Assembly (NCBI GenBank): GCA_964571815.1
Contig: CAZNDN010000028.1
Coordinates: 1 to 35,433, forward strand
Reading direction: 5' to 3'
DNA: 35,433 bases
DNA from: CAZNDN01 sp964571815
GTDB lineage: Bacteria; Fibrobacterota; Chitinivibrionia; Chitinivibrionales; WJKA01
Under the pieces are notes generated by a model. That model made no database searches. It was not told where the DNA came from and saw only the letters and a list, made by a program, of their open reading frames with translations. Numbering within the stretch: position 1 is the stretch's first letter; the number at the start of each line of letters is the position of its first letter. Position numbers and translations under genes: made by a program. Of this stretch, positions 16,853 to 24,562 are shown in pieces.

Positions 16853-18151
16853 CTAGTGACCGTGACCGGCATGATCGCCCAGAGAACTGGTGACAAGCTC
16901 CGCTTTCAACTCAAAAGCCCCCTTCGCAACGTAGGGCTCATTCAGAGCGATACCCTCGAGAATCTCGGTGTAATCGCTCCCCCGCACCCCGATCCCGACG
17001 AGTACCGGTTTGAACCCTTCGCCCGAGGGGACGAACAGGCACTTCCCACCCTCCAGCGCCTGCACGGCGTCGTTCTCCACGGCCGGCACCTCCTCGTCGG
17101 TCCGTATCCCGACCGTCGCTGTAACGAACGTTCCCGGTCGCCAACGGTTGTTGCGATTGCGCACAACCACGCGTGCGGTCGCCGAACGCTTGCGCTTGTC
17201 AAAAACGGGCGCTACGTAGGTCACGACCCCGCTGTCCCGCGCATCGATTCCTACCGCCCTGATTGTCACCCCCGTTCCCACTGTGACGTTTTCAACGTAC
17301 CGGGGATACACATCGAGATTGACCCAGACACTCGCAAGGTTTGCCACGACGTAGATCGAAGACTGCTCCGAGGCAAACTCGCCGCGGGTGGCGTGCTTCT
17401 CGATTATCAGACCGCTGATGGACGCTTTCACTTCGTAGCGGCTCAGCGTCGCGTTGTTCTCCACAACCGCCGGCACCTGACCCCGCTTGACATACTGACC
17501 AAGGCGGCCGCGAACATCGCGCAGGATCTCCCCGTACCGCGGCGTCACATCCGCCAGATTGTCTTCGTTGAACCCGACTTCTCCGGGCAGCTCCAGCAGC
17601 GCCTCTCGCTGCATCCGGATCTCATCAACGGCAACCTGCGACCGGATACCTTCCAGTTCCATGGCCGGCCCGGCCTCGACACGTCGGTCCACGCGCTGCT
17701 TGTCCCGGAGAGCAAGAGCGAGCATGGTGTCGATCACCGCTGTCCCGGCCTTTACTTCCACAAGCTCGCCGCACCGCCTGAGCGCCTCGGCGTGCAGGCC
17801 AAGCCTCACGGCCGCGAGGCGCAACTCGGCCTCTTCCCTGCCCAGCTTCGCCGCCGCCACCCGGCTCTTTCGCTTCCCACCCAGCTCCAGGGGCTGAGAA
17901 ACAACTACCTCCGCTTCAGCCATGCCGAGGTTTTCCGTTCCGATTTCCAGTTCGGGGTTGGGCAGCAGCCCCGCCTGGTCGATCTCGGAAGCGGCCGCCT
18001 CAACTTCGCCACGTGCGGCCTTCAACTCGGAATTGCGGGAATCCACCCTCTCGAATATCGCGGTCATATCGAACGCCTCGCCGAACCCCGCTCCCCACAG
18101 AAGCGCCACGCCGGCGCATGCAAAGCCGACTCGAGTAATACCGTTTTTCAT
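16853..18151 (-). CDS. CzcC-CzcB chimera (outer-membrane factor fused to adaptor)
   Basis: An open frame of 432 residues joining two proteins of a heavy-metal RND system. After a signal peptide, residues about 25-190 match the first half of a CzcC/TolC-type outer-membrane factor (NSELKAARGEVEAAASEI, LLPNPELEIG, VVVSQPLELGGKRKSRV). From about residue 192 it is a CzcB/CusB membrane-fusion protein lacking its own N-terminus (GEVGFNEDN, YEVKASISGLIIEKHATRGEF, LASVWVNLDVYPRYVENV), ending DHAGHGH. The second half of CzcC and the start of CzcB are missing; the junction is near 17580-17605 and is in frame. A TolC-type channel needs both halves, so the product is probably non-functional. AAAGG precedes the ATG by nine bases. 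It is followed by the broken czcA. A genuine deletion and an assembly collapse both remain possible. Confidence 0.75.
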   Translation of the reverse strand: MKNGITRVGFACAGVALLWGAGFGEAFDMTAIFERVDSRNSELKAARGEVEAAASEIDQAGLLPNPELEIGTENLGMAEAEVVVSQPLELGGKRKSRVAAAKLGREEAELRLAAVRLGLHAEALRRCGELVEVKAGTAVIDTMLALALRDKQRVDRRVEAGPAMELEGIRSQVAVDEIRMQREALLELPGEVGFNEDNLADVTPRYGEILRDVRGRLGQYVKRGQVPAVVENNATLSRYEVKASISGLIIEKHATRGEFASEQSSIYVVANLASVWVNLDVYPRYVENVTVGTGVTIRAVGIDARDSGVVTYVAPVFDKRKRSATARVVVRNRNNRWRPGTFVTATVGIRTDEEVPAVENDAVQALEGGKCLFVPSGEGFKPVLVGIGVRGSDYTEILEGIALNEPYVAKGAFELKAELVTSSLGDHAGHGH

Positions 18152-18316
18152 ACGCGAATACCTTTCATCCGACGAAGTGGAACATTCGGTTCAGATAGGC
18201 ACACCACTGAGCCTGGACCGAAACCCGACATGCGGCGGGCAATTCGGAGAGTCTCCCCCAGCCTCTGGGCGCGGTTCAGCTCAAGGTCTTGTGTGTGGAG
18301 AATGGTCCGATGAGAA

Positions 18317-18739
18317 TCAACAGGTAAGCATCACCGTGCCGATACGGCACTGAGGGCTCGCCTGGCGCGACACGACGACCAGGCGCTGCAACAAACAAGG
18401 TTGCCGGCAGGAGAGGACCGGCACGAAAGGTCCGGAGGGAACCAGGGCAAGGACTTTTCGAAAAGCCTCTCCCAATGAGATGCCGGTGTGGGGAATGGTA
18501 CTGAGCAGCTCAAGCATAATATCCACACAACCCGCCTCATCCCGCTCGCTATGTGGGTTGTCGCGATCCGCGCGGCCGTGCGCCTCGGTTTCACCGCTCA
18601 AGGGGCAGGCCGTATGCACATGAGACAGATGCACGGTGTGGTGATCCCGGTGCAGGCAGGCAAGCAATGAACCACCGCCGGAGAGGCACTGCAACAGGAG
18701 GACGAGAAGCAGGAGAGAGGAAGTCTGCCGGTTATTCAT
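18317..18739 (-). CDS. His/Cys-rich exported protein, first gene of metal-efflux operon
   Basis: Not assigned to a family. The 140-residue product has a leucine-rich signal sequence (residues 8-20) with an LLAC lipobox-like site near residue 28, directly followed by a His-rich segment (CLHRDHHTVHLSHVHTACPL) that could bind metal ions. A second His/Asp-rich stretch (residues 52-66) follows, and the C-terminus is Cys-rich. The ATG at 18739 is preferred to an upstream TTG; the Shine-Dalgarno is weak. It lies 165 bp upstream of the CzcC-CzcB chimera on the same strand. Small His-rich exported proteins are common at the head of czc/cus operons. A periplasmic metal-buffering or sensing role is inferred. 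Confidence 0.6.
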   Translation of the reverse strand: MNNRQTSSLLLLVLLLQCLSGGGSLLACLHRDHHTVHLSHVHTACPLSGETEAHGRADRDNPHSERDEAGCVDIMLELLSTIPHTGISLGEAFRKVLALVPSGPFVPVLSCRQPCLLQRLVVVSRQASPQCRIGTVMLTC

Positions 18740-18811
18740 GGACAACGATACCGTGAAAAGTATGCCGTTAACATACGTCTGGTGGTGTTTCGATATTGTG
18801 CAGACCTCCTA

Positions 18812-18845
18812 CCCCGGAGTTAACAAATTAACTTTACTTCCGGGG
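18812..18845. promoter_or_regulatory. Nested inverted repeat, candidate operator
   Basis: Outer arms CCCCGGA (18812-18818) and TCCGGGG (18839-18845) enclose inner arms GTTAA (18819-18823) and TTAAC (18828-18832). All arms are perfect. The centre lies about 90 bp before the ATG of the His-rich gene. There is no T-tract on either side and the position is between divergent genes, so an operator is more likely than a terminator. Its protein partner is unknown. Confidence 0.5.
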
Positions 18846-18929
18846 CCGGGATGTAGCTTTTTCCTGAGCCGCCTGTGCGTCGTGCCCCGCCTCATTCCGG
18901 CCCCCGGCGGCGGGAAACTCCCCCCAAAC

Positions 18930-18945
18930 CGTACCACCCGGTACG
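18930..18945 (+). promoter_or_regulatory. Candidate upstream activating site for NtrC-type activator
   Basis: Perfect 6-bp arms CGTACC (18930-18935) and GGTACG (18940-18945) with a 4-bp spacer. Once the duplicated gap is collapsed its centre is about 97 bp upstream of the predicted sigma54 start, the usual distance for enhancer sites of bacterial enhancer-binding proteins. The Fis-type domain of the regulator at 23112-24467 is the obvious candidate to bind it. Confidence 0.5.
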
Positions 18946-18975
18946 CTTCTCTCCCCCACCGCTCCTCCCAAATCG

Positions 18976-19185
18976 CCGAAAACAGCTCGGAAACGCCCGT
19001 TTCTCATCAGGCACACCCTTTGCATTCGTANNNNNNNNNNNNNNNNNNNNNNNNNNNNNNNNNNNNNNNNNNNNNNNNNNNNNNNNNNNNNNNNNNNNNN
19101 NNNNNNNNNNNNNNNNNNNNNNNNNNNNNNCCGAAAACAGCTCGGAAACGCCCGTTTCTCATCAGGCACACCCTTTGCATTCGTA
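18976..19185. other. Assembly gap with 55-bp duplicated flanks
   Basis: One hundred Ns (19031-19130) lie between identical 55-bp sequences at 18976-19030 and 19131-19185. The promoter at 19165-19178 therefore appears twice but is probably single in the genome. Confidence 0.9.
19165..19178 (+). promoter_or_regulatory. Sigma54 (-24/-12) promoter
   Basis: GGCACACCCTTTGC has GG and GC separated by exactly 10 bp, and CAC plus TTTGC as in the TGGCAC-N5-TTGC consensus. The predicted start is near 19190, about 60 bp before the ATG at 19249. The duplicate at 19010-19023 is the same site repeated by the gap. The operon encodes an NtrC-type sigma54 activator, so self-activation is likely. Confidence 0.72.
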
Positions 19186-19248
19186 CCCGACAGCGAAAGG
19201 AAATCCGGCATGTTGAATCATTCACCATTTTCAAAAGGAGGCGCAACG

Positions 19249-20637
19249 ATGCGTACCACACACATTGCATCGCTTGCGGCCGTGGGTATTCTACTCACGG
19301 TATCACTGGCCCGCGCGCAGGACAGGACCACGACGCGGGATGACGGCACCGCGCCGTGCGAGTTCCTGATCCGCAGGATCGAGCGGAAGTTGCACGGGAT
19401 CGACGGGGCGCTGGATCGTCTGTCGCAGCTCGCCCGACTGGGCACGCCCGAAGACCGGGCACGAGTCGCCCGCATCCGCGAGGACTTCGCGGGCAAGAGA
19501 GACAGACTCCAGGAGCAATTCGCCCGGGCGATCGACAATGTCGATCTCTCCTGCGAAGAATGCGTGGCCAGGGCATGCCGTCGCATGCGCTCGAAACTGG
19601 TCGAAGTGCACGACCGGCTCGGCGTCTCCCTTCGCGAACTCCTGCAGGCCGAAACCAGGGTGCGCCGGGCAGTCGCCACGACCAAACGAGTCGGCCATGC
19701 GATCAGAATCACCGATCGTGCGGTAATCCGTGCGGCACAACTTGCAAAGAAGACCAAAGACGGTGAGGAGGCGTTTCCCGGACTTCGACGAGCGTTCGAA
19801 CTCCAGGAAGAGGTTAGGCAGGCACTGGCCGCCGGGCGTTTCGAGCCGGCCATGAAAATGACACTCCGGGCGCGTGACCTGGTGGGCCGTACCATGCGCG
19901 ACGCGCTGGATTCCGCCGATGTTGCTGCTGTGCGCCGACGGGTCGTCGAGTACTGGAAACAGACAAACCGAATGATCGAGCGGATCGAGGATCGAATCGA
20001 CCCTGAGAAAAACCCCAGGGCTGCCCGCCTGCTGGCCATGGCCGGGCAGGAGCAGGCCAGGGCACGCGAACTCGCCGAAGACCATCCGTACCGGGCCGTC
20101 CGAAACGCGCGGCATGCCCGGAGGATTGTCAATGAACTGACCGGCTTCCACCGCAGAGCCCGGCACTGCGAAGACCGGGTCGACCGGCTGGGAGAGCGTA
20201 TCGGTGACGCCGAAGAGATCGTGGAGGAGTCGGGAGACAAGAAGGCGGCCCGCATACTGGAAAAAGGAGTGAGCCACTACACCCGCGGCGTCGAGCTGTG
20301 CGAGCAGGGCAACGCGGGCCGGGCAACCGCCCAGTTCGATATCGCATCCAAGCTGGTGGCCAAGGCGGTAGATATCGCCAAAGGCAACACGCCCAAAAGC
20401 CGTGCCGTCGATCGTGAAATCCGCAAGACCGGGCTGGTGGTCCGACGCGCCGGTCGGGTGGCGGAGACCGATGAGCAAAAGGCACGGGTGGAGCGCGCGG
20501 AGAAGCTTGTCGAAGAAGCGCGCGAGCGCAAAGACAATGCCCGCGTTTCGCTGGAGCTGCTTGACAAGGCAACCGATATCGCGTTTGGTGTCATCGCCCG
20601 TGCCGGTGGTGACAACGACCGGGAAGACGACCGGTAG
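19249..20637 (+). CDS. Exported coiled-coil protein of unknown function
   Basis: Not recognised. The 462-residue product has a clear signal peptide (HIASLAAVGILLTVSLARA) and is otherwise almost entirely charged helix, rich in Arg, Glu and Ala with heptad-like spacing. A Cys pair sits in LSCEECVARACRRM (near residue 104) and further Cys residues near 25, 306 and 345. The start is fixed by AAAAGGAGG seven bases before the ATG. It leads a four-gene operon with an outer-membrane protein (7 bp later), a histidine kinase and a sigma54 activator, behind a -24/-12 promoter. By analogy with ZraP beside ZraSR, it could be a periplasmic stress or metal-buffering partner of the kinase; that is inference from arrangement, as no sequence similarity to ZraP was seen. 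Confidence 0.72.
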   Translation: MRTTHIASLAAVGILLTVSLARAQDRTTTRDDGTAPCEFLIRRIERKLHGIDGALDRLSQLARLGTPEDRARVARIREDFAGKRDRLQEQFARAIDNVDLSCEECVARACRRMRSKLVEVHDRLGVSLRELLQAETRVRRAVATTKRVGHAIRITDRAVIRAAQLAKKTKDGEEAFPGLRRAFELQEEVRQALAAGRFEPAMKMTLRARDLVGRTMRDALDSADVAAVRRRVVEYWKQTNRMIERIEDRIDPEKNPRAARLLAMAGQEQARARELAEDHPYRAVRNARHARRIVNELTGFHRRARHCEDRVDRLGERIGDAEEIVEESGDKKAARILEKGVSHYTRGVELCEQGNAGRATAQFDIASKLVAKAVDIAKGNTPKSRAVDREIRKTGLVVRRAGRVAETDEQKARVERAEKLVEEARERKDNARVSLELLDKATDIAFGVIARAGGDNDREDDR

Positions 20638-20644
20638 GTCGTAC

Positions 20645-21793
20645 ATGCCGGAAAGGGTCCCGCGCCTCATTGGTGCGGGACCTCTCCTGGCGATCCTCCG
20701 NNNNNNNNNNNNNNNNNNNNNNNNNNNNNNNNNNNNNNNNNNNNNNNNNNNNNNNNNNNNNNNNNNNNNNNNNNNNNNNNNNNNNNNNNNNNNNNNNNNN
20801 TCCTCCGATGCACTGTCGGGCGAGGCGCGGCTGGAGTTCAGTTCGCAACCGCTGACCGGCCGGTGGTACGCCTTCATGCCCGTGGAGCTGCAGACCTACC
20901 GGTACCGGACCCAGCGCTCGCATTACCTTTCGTACCGGGAGCTTTCCCTGGCGCCTTCGCTGGCGCTGGAGTCGGCCGATTTCTCGCGCCGTGTTGAACT
21001 GGCCTATCGGCACCAGGTCCGAAGGCATCACGAAGCCGGCAGGGAAGACGATGAGAGCGAGTGGGGCCCGCGGCTGCGTGCCGAGCTGTACGGATCGGTG
21101 GTGTCGGCTTCACTGGAAGGCTCCGCGGAATGGGAGGAATTCCCTCACCGAACCGACCCGGCCCGGCGCCGAGAGCTGCAGATGCTGCTGCGCGGCAGTG
21201 TCCGGCCGCTGCAGTGGCTGGAGCCGGGACTCGATGCCGAGTGGTTCGTCGCCGGAGAATGGTACGATGATCAGACAATATTTACCGCCGCAACCGACAC
21301 GTTCGCGATACCGGGCGCCGATACGCAGTACACGGAGACCTTCCGCGAGATCCACGGGTCCTATGTGCTTGACGGCCGCGGGATCGACGTGCGCCCCTCG
21401 CTGCGATTCGGCCTTCCCCTGGACGTGAGCATCACACCCTCGTGCGGCTTCGAACACCGGAGCTATCCCGGAAAAACCCGTCACGACGCCCTTCCCCTTT
21501 ACGACACACTGTATATTTCCGAGTCGTACCGGGCCCTCGAGCCCGGAATCACTCTTTCGATCGACCGGAAAGACTGGTACGCGGCGGTGGGCTTTTCACG
21601 ACGCCGTGAAGATATTCTATCGGAGCACTATCTTGAGGATTTCACCGCTCTGCGACCGAGCGCGGAATTCACGTGGTTTCCGATGCCCGGGATGTCGCTC
21701 GATCTCTACGGGTCGTACGATCATCGGAGCTACGACAGCGGTGAAGTGGAAGGGAATACGTCCGCATCGGTATCGATGCGGCTGCGATTCTGA
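20645..21793 (+). CDS. Outer-membrane beta-barrel protein (interrupted by a gap)
   Basis: Function unknown. The ATG at 20645 begins a short hydrophobic signal (LIGAGPLLAIL) that runs into a 100-N gap; after the gap the frame is open to 21793 and reads as an outer-membrane barrel. It shows alternating polar/hydrophobic strands (ARLEFSSQPL, RRVELAYRHQV, RAELYGSVVSASLEGSAEWEEF, DVSITPSCGFEHRSY, SLDLYGSYDHRSY) and a last strand ending SVSMRLRF, with the terminal Phe used for barrel insertion. Both sides share a frame only with the placeholder length; the true gap size is unknown, and a possible 7-bp overlap (TCCTCCG) would break the frame, so real sequence is probably missing. It is the second gene of the sigma54 operon, so its level may be set by the kinase/regulator pair. 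Confidence 0.68.
   Translation: MPERVPRLIGAGPLLAILXXXXXXXXXXXXXXXXXXXXXXXXXXXXXXXXXXSSDALSGEARLEFSSQPLTGRWYAFMPVELQTYRYRTQRSHYLSYRELSLAPSLALESADFSRRVELAYRHQVRRHHEAGREDDESEWGPRLRAELYGSVVSASLEGSAEWEEFPHRTDPARRRELQMLLRGSVRPLQWLEPGLDAEWFVAGEWYDDQTIFTAATDTFAIPGADTQYTETFREIHGSYVLDGRGIDVRPSLRFGLPLDVSITPSCGFEHRSYPGKTRHDALPLYDTLYISESYRALEPGITLSIDRKDWYAAVGFSRRREDILSEHYLEDFTALRPSAEFTWFPMPGMSLDLYGSYDHRSYDSGEVEGNTSASVSMRLRF
20701..20800. other. Assembly gap (100 N)
   Basis: Flanks share only TCCTCCG (7 bp). Merging on those bases would put the barrel gene out of frame, so this is more likely missing sequence than an overlap. Confidence 0.85.
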
Positions 21794-21837
21794 AGGATGA
21801 TATCGCTTCGCTGAGCCCGGCGGAAAATGAATCGGCC

Positions 21838-23127
21838 ATGAACAAATACTGGTGGATCGTACTCGCTCTGACTACCGCCGCCCTGGTGGCCTTCTCTGCT
21901 GTTACGATCACGAGCTTCTCCTCGGCGCCGGCCGATCAACGCGAACAGTCGCACGAGCGGATGCTGGCGGTAGCCGCCTACTGCGCGGAGCACATCGAAG
22001 CGAACTACTCACCCGCCAAGCTCGGCGGCGGCCGCGAGGAGATCGAGCAGTGGCTGGCCGGTGTATCGCTGAGCAGCGGCTTCGAGCGCATTGTCGTGGC
22101 CGACACCCTGAAACTGGTGCATTTCAGCAGCCACGATCTGATACTGCGCGGTGAGGATATTACGCCCTATCTGGTCGATGAATCGCTCTTTGACAGCGCG
22201 GCACGGCAACGCCGGGCGCTGTTCACGGATGCGGTACACATCGAAGGAACACAGTTCAAGTCCCTGTACTATCCCGCAACGCCCGCCGATGAACCGCTCG
22301 TGGTGGTGGTGGGCGCCGATCAAGGCTACTTCGCGCTGGCGAGCGGTTTCCGCAATGCGGTCGCGGGCAGTGCCGCGTCACTGGCGGTCGTGCTGATCGT
22401 GCTGCTCGTCGCGGTCATAGTGGTCGGCAATCGCGCGGCAGAGGCCCGGCGACGAGCCGGGCGCAACGAAAAACTGGCGTTTCTCGGCCGCGCAGGCGCG
22501 GAACTGGCCCACGAACTCAAGAACCCGCTCGCGATTATCAAGTCGAGCACCGATGTGCTGCGACGCAGGTTCGATCCTGACAAACAGGAAAAGGCATTCG
22601 GGTTTGTCTCCGATGAAATCATGCATCTGTCGCGGCTGGTCAACGATATCCTCAGTTTCTCCCAACCCAGACAGTTGCTTCACGAACCGTTCGCTCCGCA
22701 TGAGCAGCTCCAGGCCGAAGAGTTGCGGCTTCTCCAGACTTCCCCCGACATAACCGTCTCCATCGACATCCCCCCGGGCGCGCGGCTCACCGGCGACCGC
22801 GACGCCTTTCTCCGGATCGCATCCAATCTCATGCGCAATGCGGCGCACGCCATGAACGGGAAAGGCCGCATCGCAGTCACCAGGGAACGAGCCGGGGGAA
22901 GCGTACATGTGTGTTTCACCGACGATGGGCCGGGGATCGATCCGAATCTGGTTCCCACCCTGTTTGACCCCTTCGTGTCGGGCTCCCGGACCGGCACCGG
23001 GCTGGGGCTGGCAGTCGTACGAACCTTGTGCGAGGCCGGCGGATGGCGCGTACATCTTCGCTCCGCCGAAAAGGGCGCCACGTGTTTCTGTATTGACATA
23101 CCGGAGGCGATGTGGCACGAGTCCTGA
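21838..23127 (+). CDS. Sensor histidine kinase, NtrB/ZraS-like
   Basis: Membrane sensor kinase of 429 residues. TM1 is about residues 6-27 and TM2 about 174-196, enclosing a periplasmic domain of about 145 residues that sees the signal. The cytoplasmic part has the H-box ELAHELKNPLAIIKSS (His225, codon 22510-22512), N-box NLMRNAAHAM, and ATP-lid motifs DDGPGI and GTGLGLAV. All catalytic elements are present. It overlaps the response-regulator gene by 16 bp, so the two are a cognate pair. The genes upstream (a coiled-coil exported protein and an outer-membrane protein) and the neighbouring metal-efflux operon suggest an envelope or metal signal, but this is inferred. The Shine-Dalgarno before ATG 21838 is weak. 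Confidence 0.88.
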   Translation: MNKYWWIVLALTTAALVAFSAVTITSFSSAPADQREQSHERMLAVAAYCAEHIEANYSPAKLGGGREEIEQWLAGVSLSSGFERIVVADTLKLVHFSSHDLILRGEDITPYLVDESLFDSAARQRRALFTDAVHIEGTQFKSLYYPATPADEPLVVVVGADQGYFALASGFRNAVAGSAASLAVVLIVLLVAVIVVGNRAAEARRRAGRNEKLAFLGRAGAELAHELKNPLAIIKSSTDVLRRRFDPDKQEKAFGFVSDEIMHLSRLVNDILSFSQPRQLLHEPFAPHEQLQAEELRLLQTSPDITVSIDIPPGARLTGDRDAFLRIASNLMRNAAHAMNGKGRIAVTRERAGGSVHVCFTDDGPGIDPNLVPTLFDPFVSGSRTGTGLGLAVVRTLCEAGGWRVHLRSAEKGATCFCIDIPEAMWHES

Positions 23128-24467
23128 TTGTCGACGATGAAGGGAAGATGCGGGCGGTGCTGGCCATGGCGCTCGACGCGGAAGGACACGAGGTGGCTGA
23201 AGCGGACAGCGGCGAGACGGCACTTACCAGGCTGGAGACGTTCGAGCCCGACGTGGTCGTTACGGTTATCCGCATGCCGGGCATGTCGGGGTTGGACCTG
23301 CTCAAGAAGATCAAAGCGGGACCGGCGCCGATCGAGGTAATCGTGATGACCGCGTACGCCGATGCGGCGAGCGGAATCGAGGCCATGCGCAACGGCGCCG
23401 TGGAGTACGTGGCCAAGCCCTTCGAGATGGACGAGATGCTGCTGCTGGTGCGCAACGCCGAAGAGAAACGCACGCTGAGCCACGAGGTGGAAAGCCTTCG
23501 CCGCGACGCCCGCCGGCGACACGAACTCGGGCGGATCGTGGGAGGATCACGGGCCATGCAGGAGACGATCAAGCAGGCGCGCATTGTCGCCGGCCGCCCC
23601 ACAACAGTATTGATCCGGGGCAGGAGCGGCACCGGCAAGGAACTTGTTGCCAGGGGCATACATGAAGAGAGCGGCCGACGCGGTTTTGTGGCCGTCAACT
23701 GCGGCGCCATTCCCGAGACGCTCCTGGAATCCGAGCTTTTCGGCCACGAAAAGGGCGCTTTTACCGGCGCAAACGAGCGGAAAATCGGGCTGTTCGAGAA
23801 GGCCGGGTCGGGAACGATCTTTCTCGATGAAATCGGGGACCTCCCGTCACGGCTGCAGGTGAAACTGCTTCGGGTTCTGCAGGAGCGGGAGTTCACGCGG
23901 GTCGGCGGAACCGAACCGATACCAAGCGAGGCGCGGGTGATCGGGGCGACCAACCGCAATCTCGAAGAAGCGGTCAAGGAGGGGACGTTTCGTGAAGACC
24001 TGTACTACCGTCTGAGCGTATTTCCAATCACCGTACCCTCACTGGCCGACCGGGTGGAGGACATTCCGGCGCTGGTAGACAGCTTCTGCTTTCGGCACCG
24101 CCACACCGCCGGACTGGGAGCCGGGGTAGTCGAGCGCCTGATGGAGTACTCCTGGCCGGGTAATGTGCGGGAGCTGGAGAATTGTATCGAGCGGGCGGCA
24201 ATCATGGCCGGCGGCGGACCTGTCGAACTCTCCCACCTCCCCGAGCATATCCGCGAGAATCGAACCCTTCAAAGCCCCGCCGTGTTTCAACTCCCCCCCG
24301 AGGGCACGTCGCTGGAAGAAATCGAAAAGAACCTGATTCTCCAGGCCCTGGAGCGCGCCGACGGCAATAAGAGCCGCGCCGCGCAGCTTCTGGGCATCTC
24401 CCGACGGGCCATCTACTCGAAGATGAAAACGCACGGCATCGCGGGGCCGGGCGATGCGGACGAGTAG
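23112..24467 (+). CDS. NtrC-family sigma54 activator lacking the phosphoacceptor Asp
   Basis: A 451-residue response regulator with receiver, AAA+ and Fis-type HTH domains. It starts at GTG 23112 with GGAGG four bases upstream and overlaps the kinase gene. The receiver has the acidic pocket (VDDE, residues 7-10), Thr in VIVMTAY and Lys in VAKPF, but residue 52 is Val (GTT, 23265-23267) in DVVVTVIRMPGMSG, where the family has Asp. The AAA+ part is intact: Walker A GRSGTGKE (Arg replaces the usual Glu), GAFTGA for sigma54 contact, Walker B FLDEIGDL, sensor I GATNRN, arginine-finger segment FREDLYYRL, and WPGNVRELEN. The C-terminal helix-turn-helix is NKSRAAQLLGISRRAIYSKM. It probably activates the -24/-12 promoter of its own operon. 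The missing Asp means phosphorylation-independent control, loss of control, or a consensus error. Confidence 0.9.
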   Translation: MARVLIVDDEGKMRAVLAMALDAEGHEVAEADSGETALTRLETFEPDVVVTVIRMPGMSGLDLLKKIKAGPAPIEVIVMTAYADAASGIEAMRNGAVEYVAKPFEMDEMLLLVRNAEEKRTLSHEVESLRRDARRRHELGRIVGGSRAMQETIKQARIVAGRPTTVLIRGRSGTGKELVARGIHEESGRRGFVAVNCGAIPETLLESELFGHEKGAFTGANERKIGLFEKAGSGTIFLDEIGDLPSRLQVKLLRVLQEREFTRVGGTEPIPSEARVIGATNRNLEEAVKEGTFREDLYYRLSVFPITVPSLADRVEDIPALVDSFCFRHRHTAGLGAGVVERLMEYSWPGNVRELENCIERAAIMAGGGPVELSHLPEHIRENRTLQSPAVFQLPPEGTSLEEIEKNLILQALERADGNKSRAAQLLGISRRAIYSKMKTHGIAGPGDADE

Positions 24468-24536
24468 CGGCAATTGCAACTGAAGAGCAATCCGAATGCC
24501 GGCGGCAAACGATAGCTGTCGCTGGGAGCCTCGCTA

Positions 24537-24562
24537 AATATCATAAAAGGAACCCCGTCCCC
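24537..24562 (+). repeat. Dispersed 26-bp repeat, copy B
   Basis: AATATCATAAAA, then GGAA, then CCCCGTCCCC. The preceding CGCTA is also similar in copy C (CGCTG). It ends exactly where recognisable coding sequence of the broken regulator begins. Confidence 0.6.

Larger units (their letters stand above)
18740..19248. other. Divergent regulatory region between metal-efflux and sigma54 operons
   Basis: This 509-bp stretch (354 bp if the duplicated gap is collapsed) has no gene. It holds, left to right, a GTTAAC-containing leader for the leftward operon, a nested inverted repeat (18812-18845), an inverted repeat suited to an activator (18930-18945), and a sigma54-type promoter directed right, with an assembly gap in the middle of it. 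Confidence 0.7.

Noticed and set aside
18797..18820. Possible leftward -24/-12 promoter (GG-N10-GC on the minus strand) for the metal-efflux operon
   Set aside because: Only the GG and GC dinucleotides match; the CAC and TTGC parts of the consensus are absent.
20645..20810. Merging the third gap on the shared TCCTCCG
   Set aside because: It would shift the frame of the barrel protein, and seven bases are expected by chance often enough, unlike the 55-bp overlaps.
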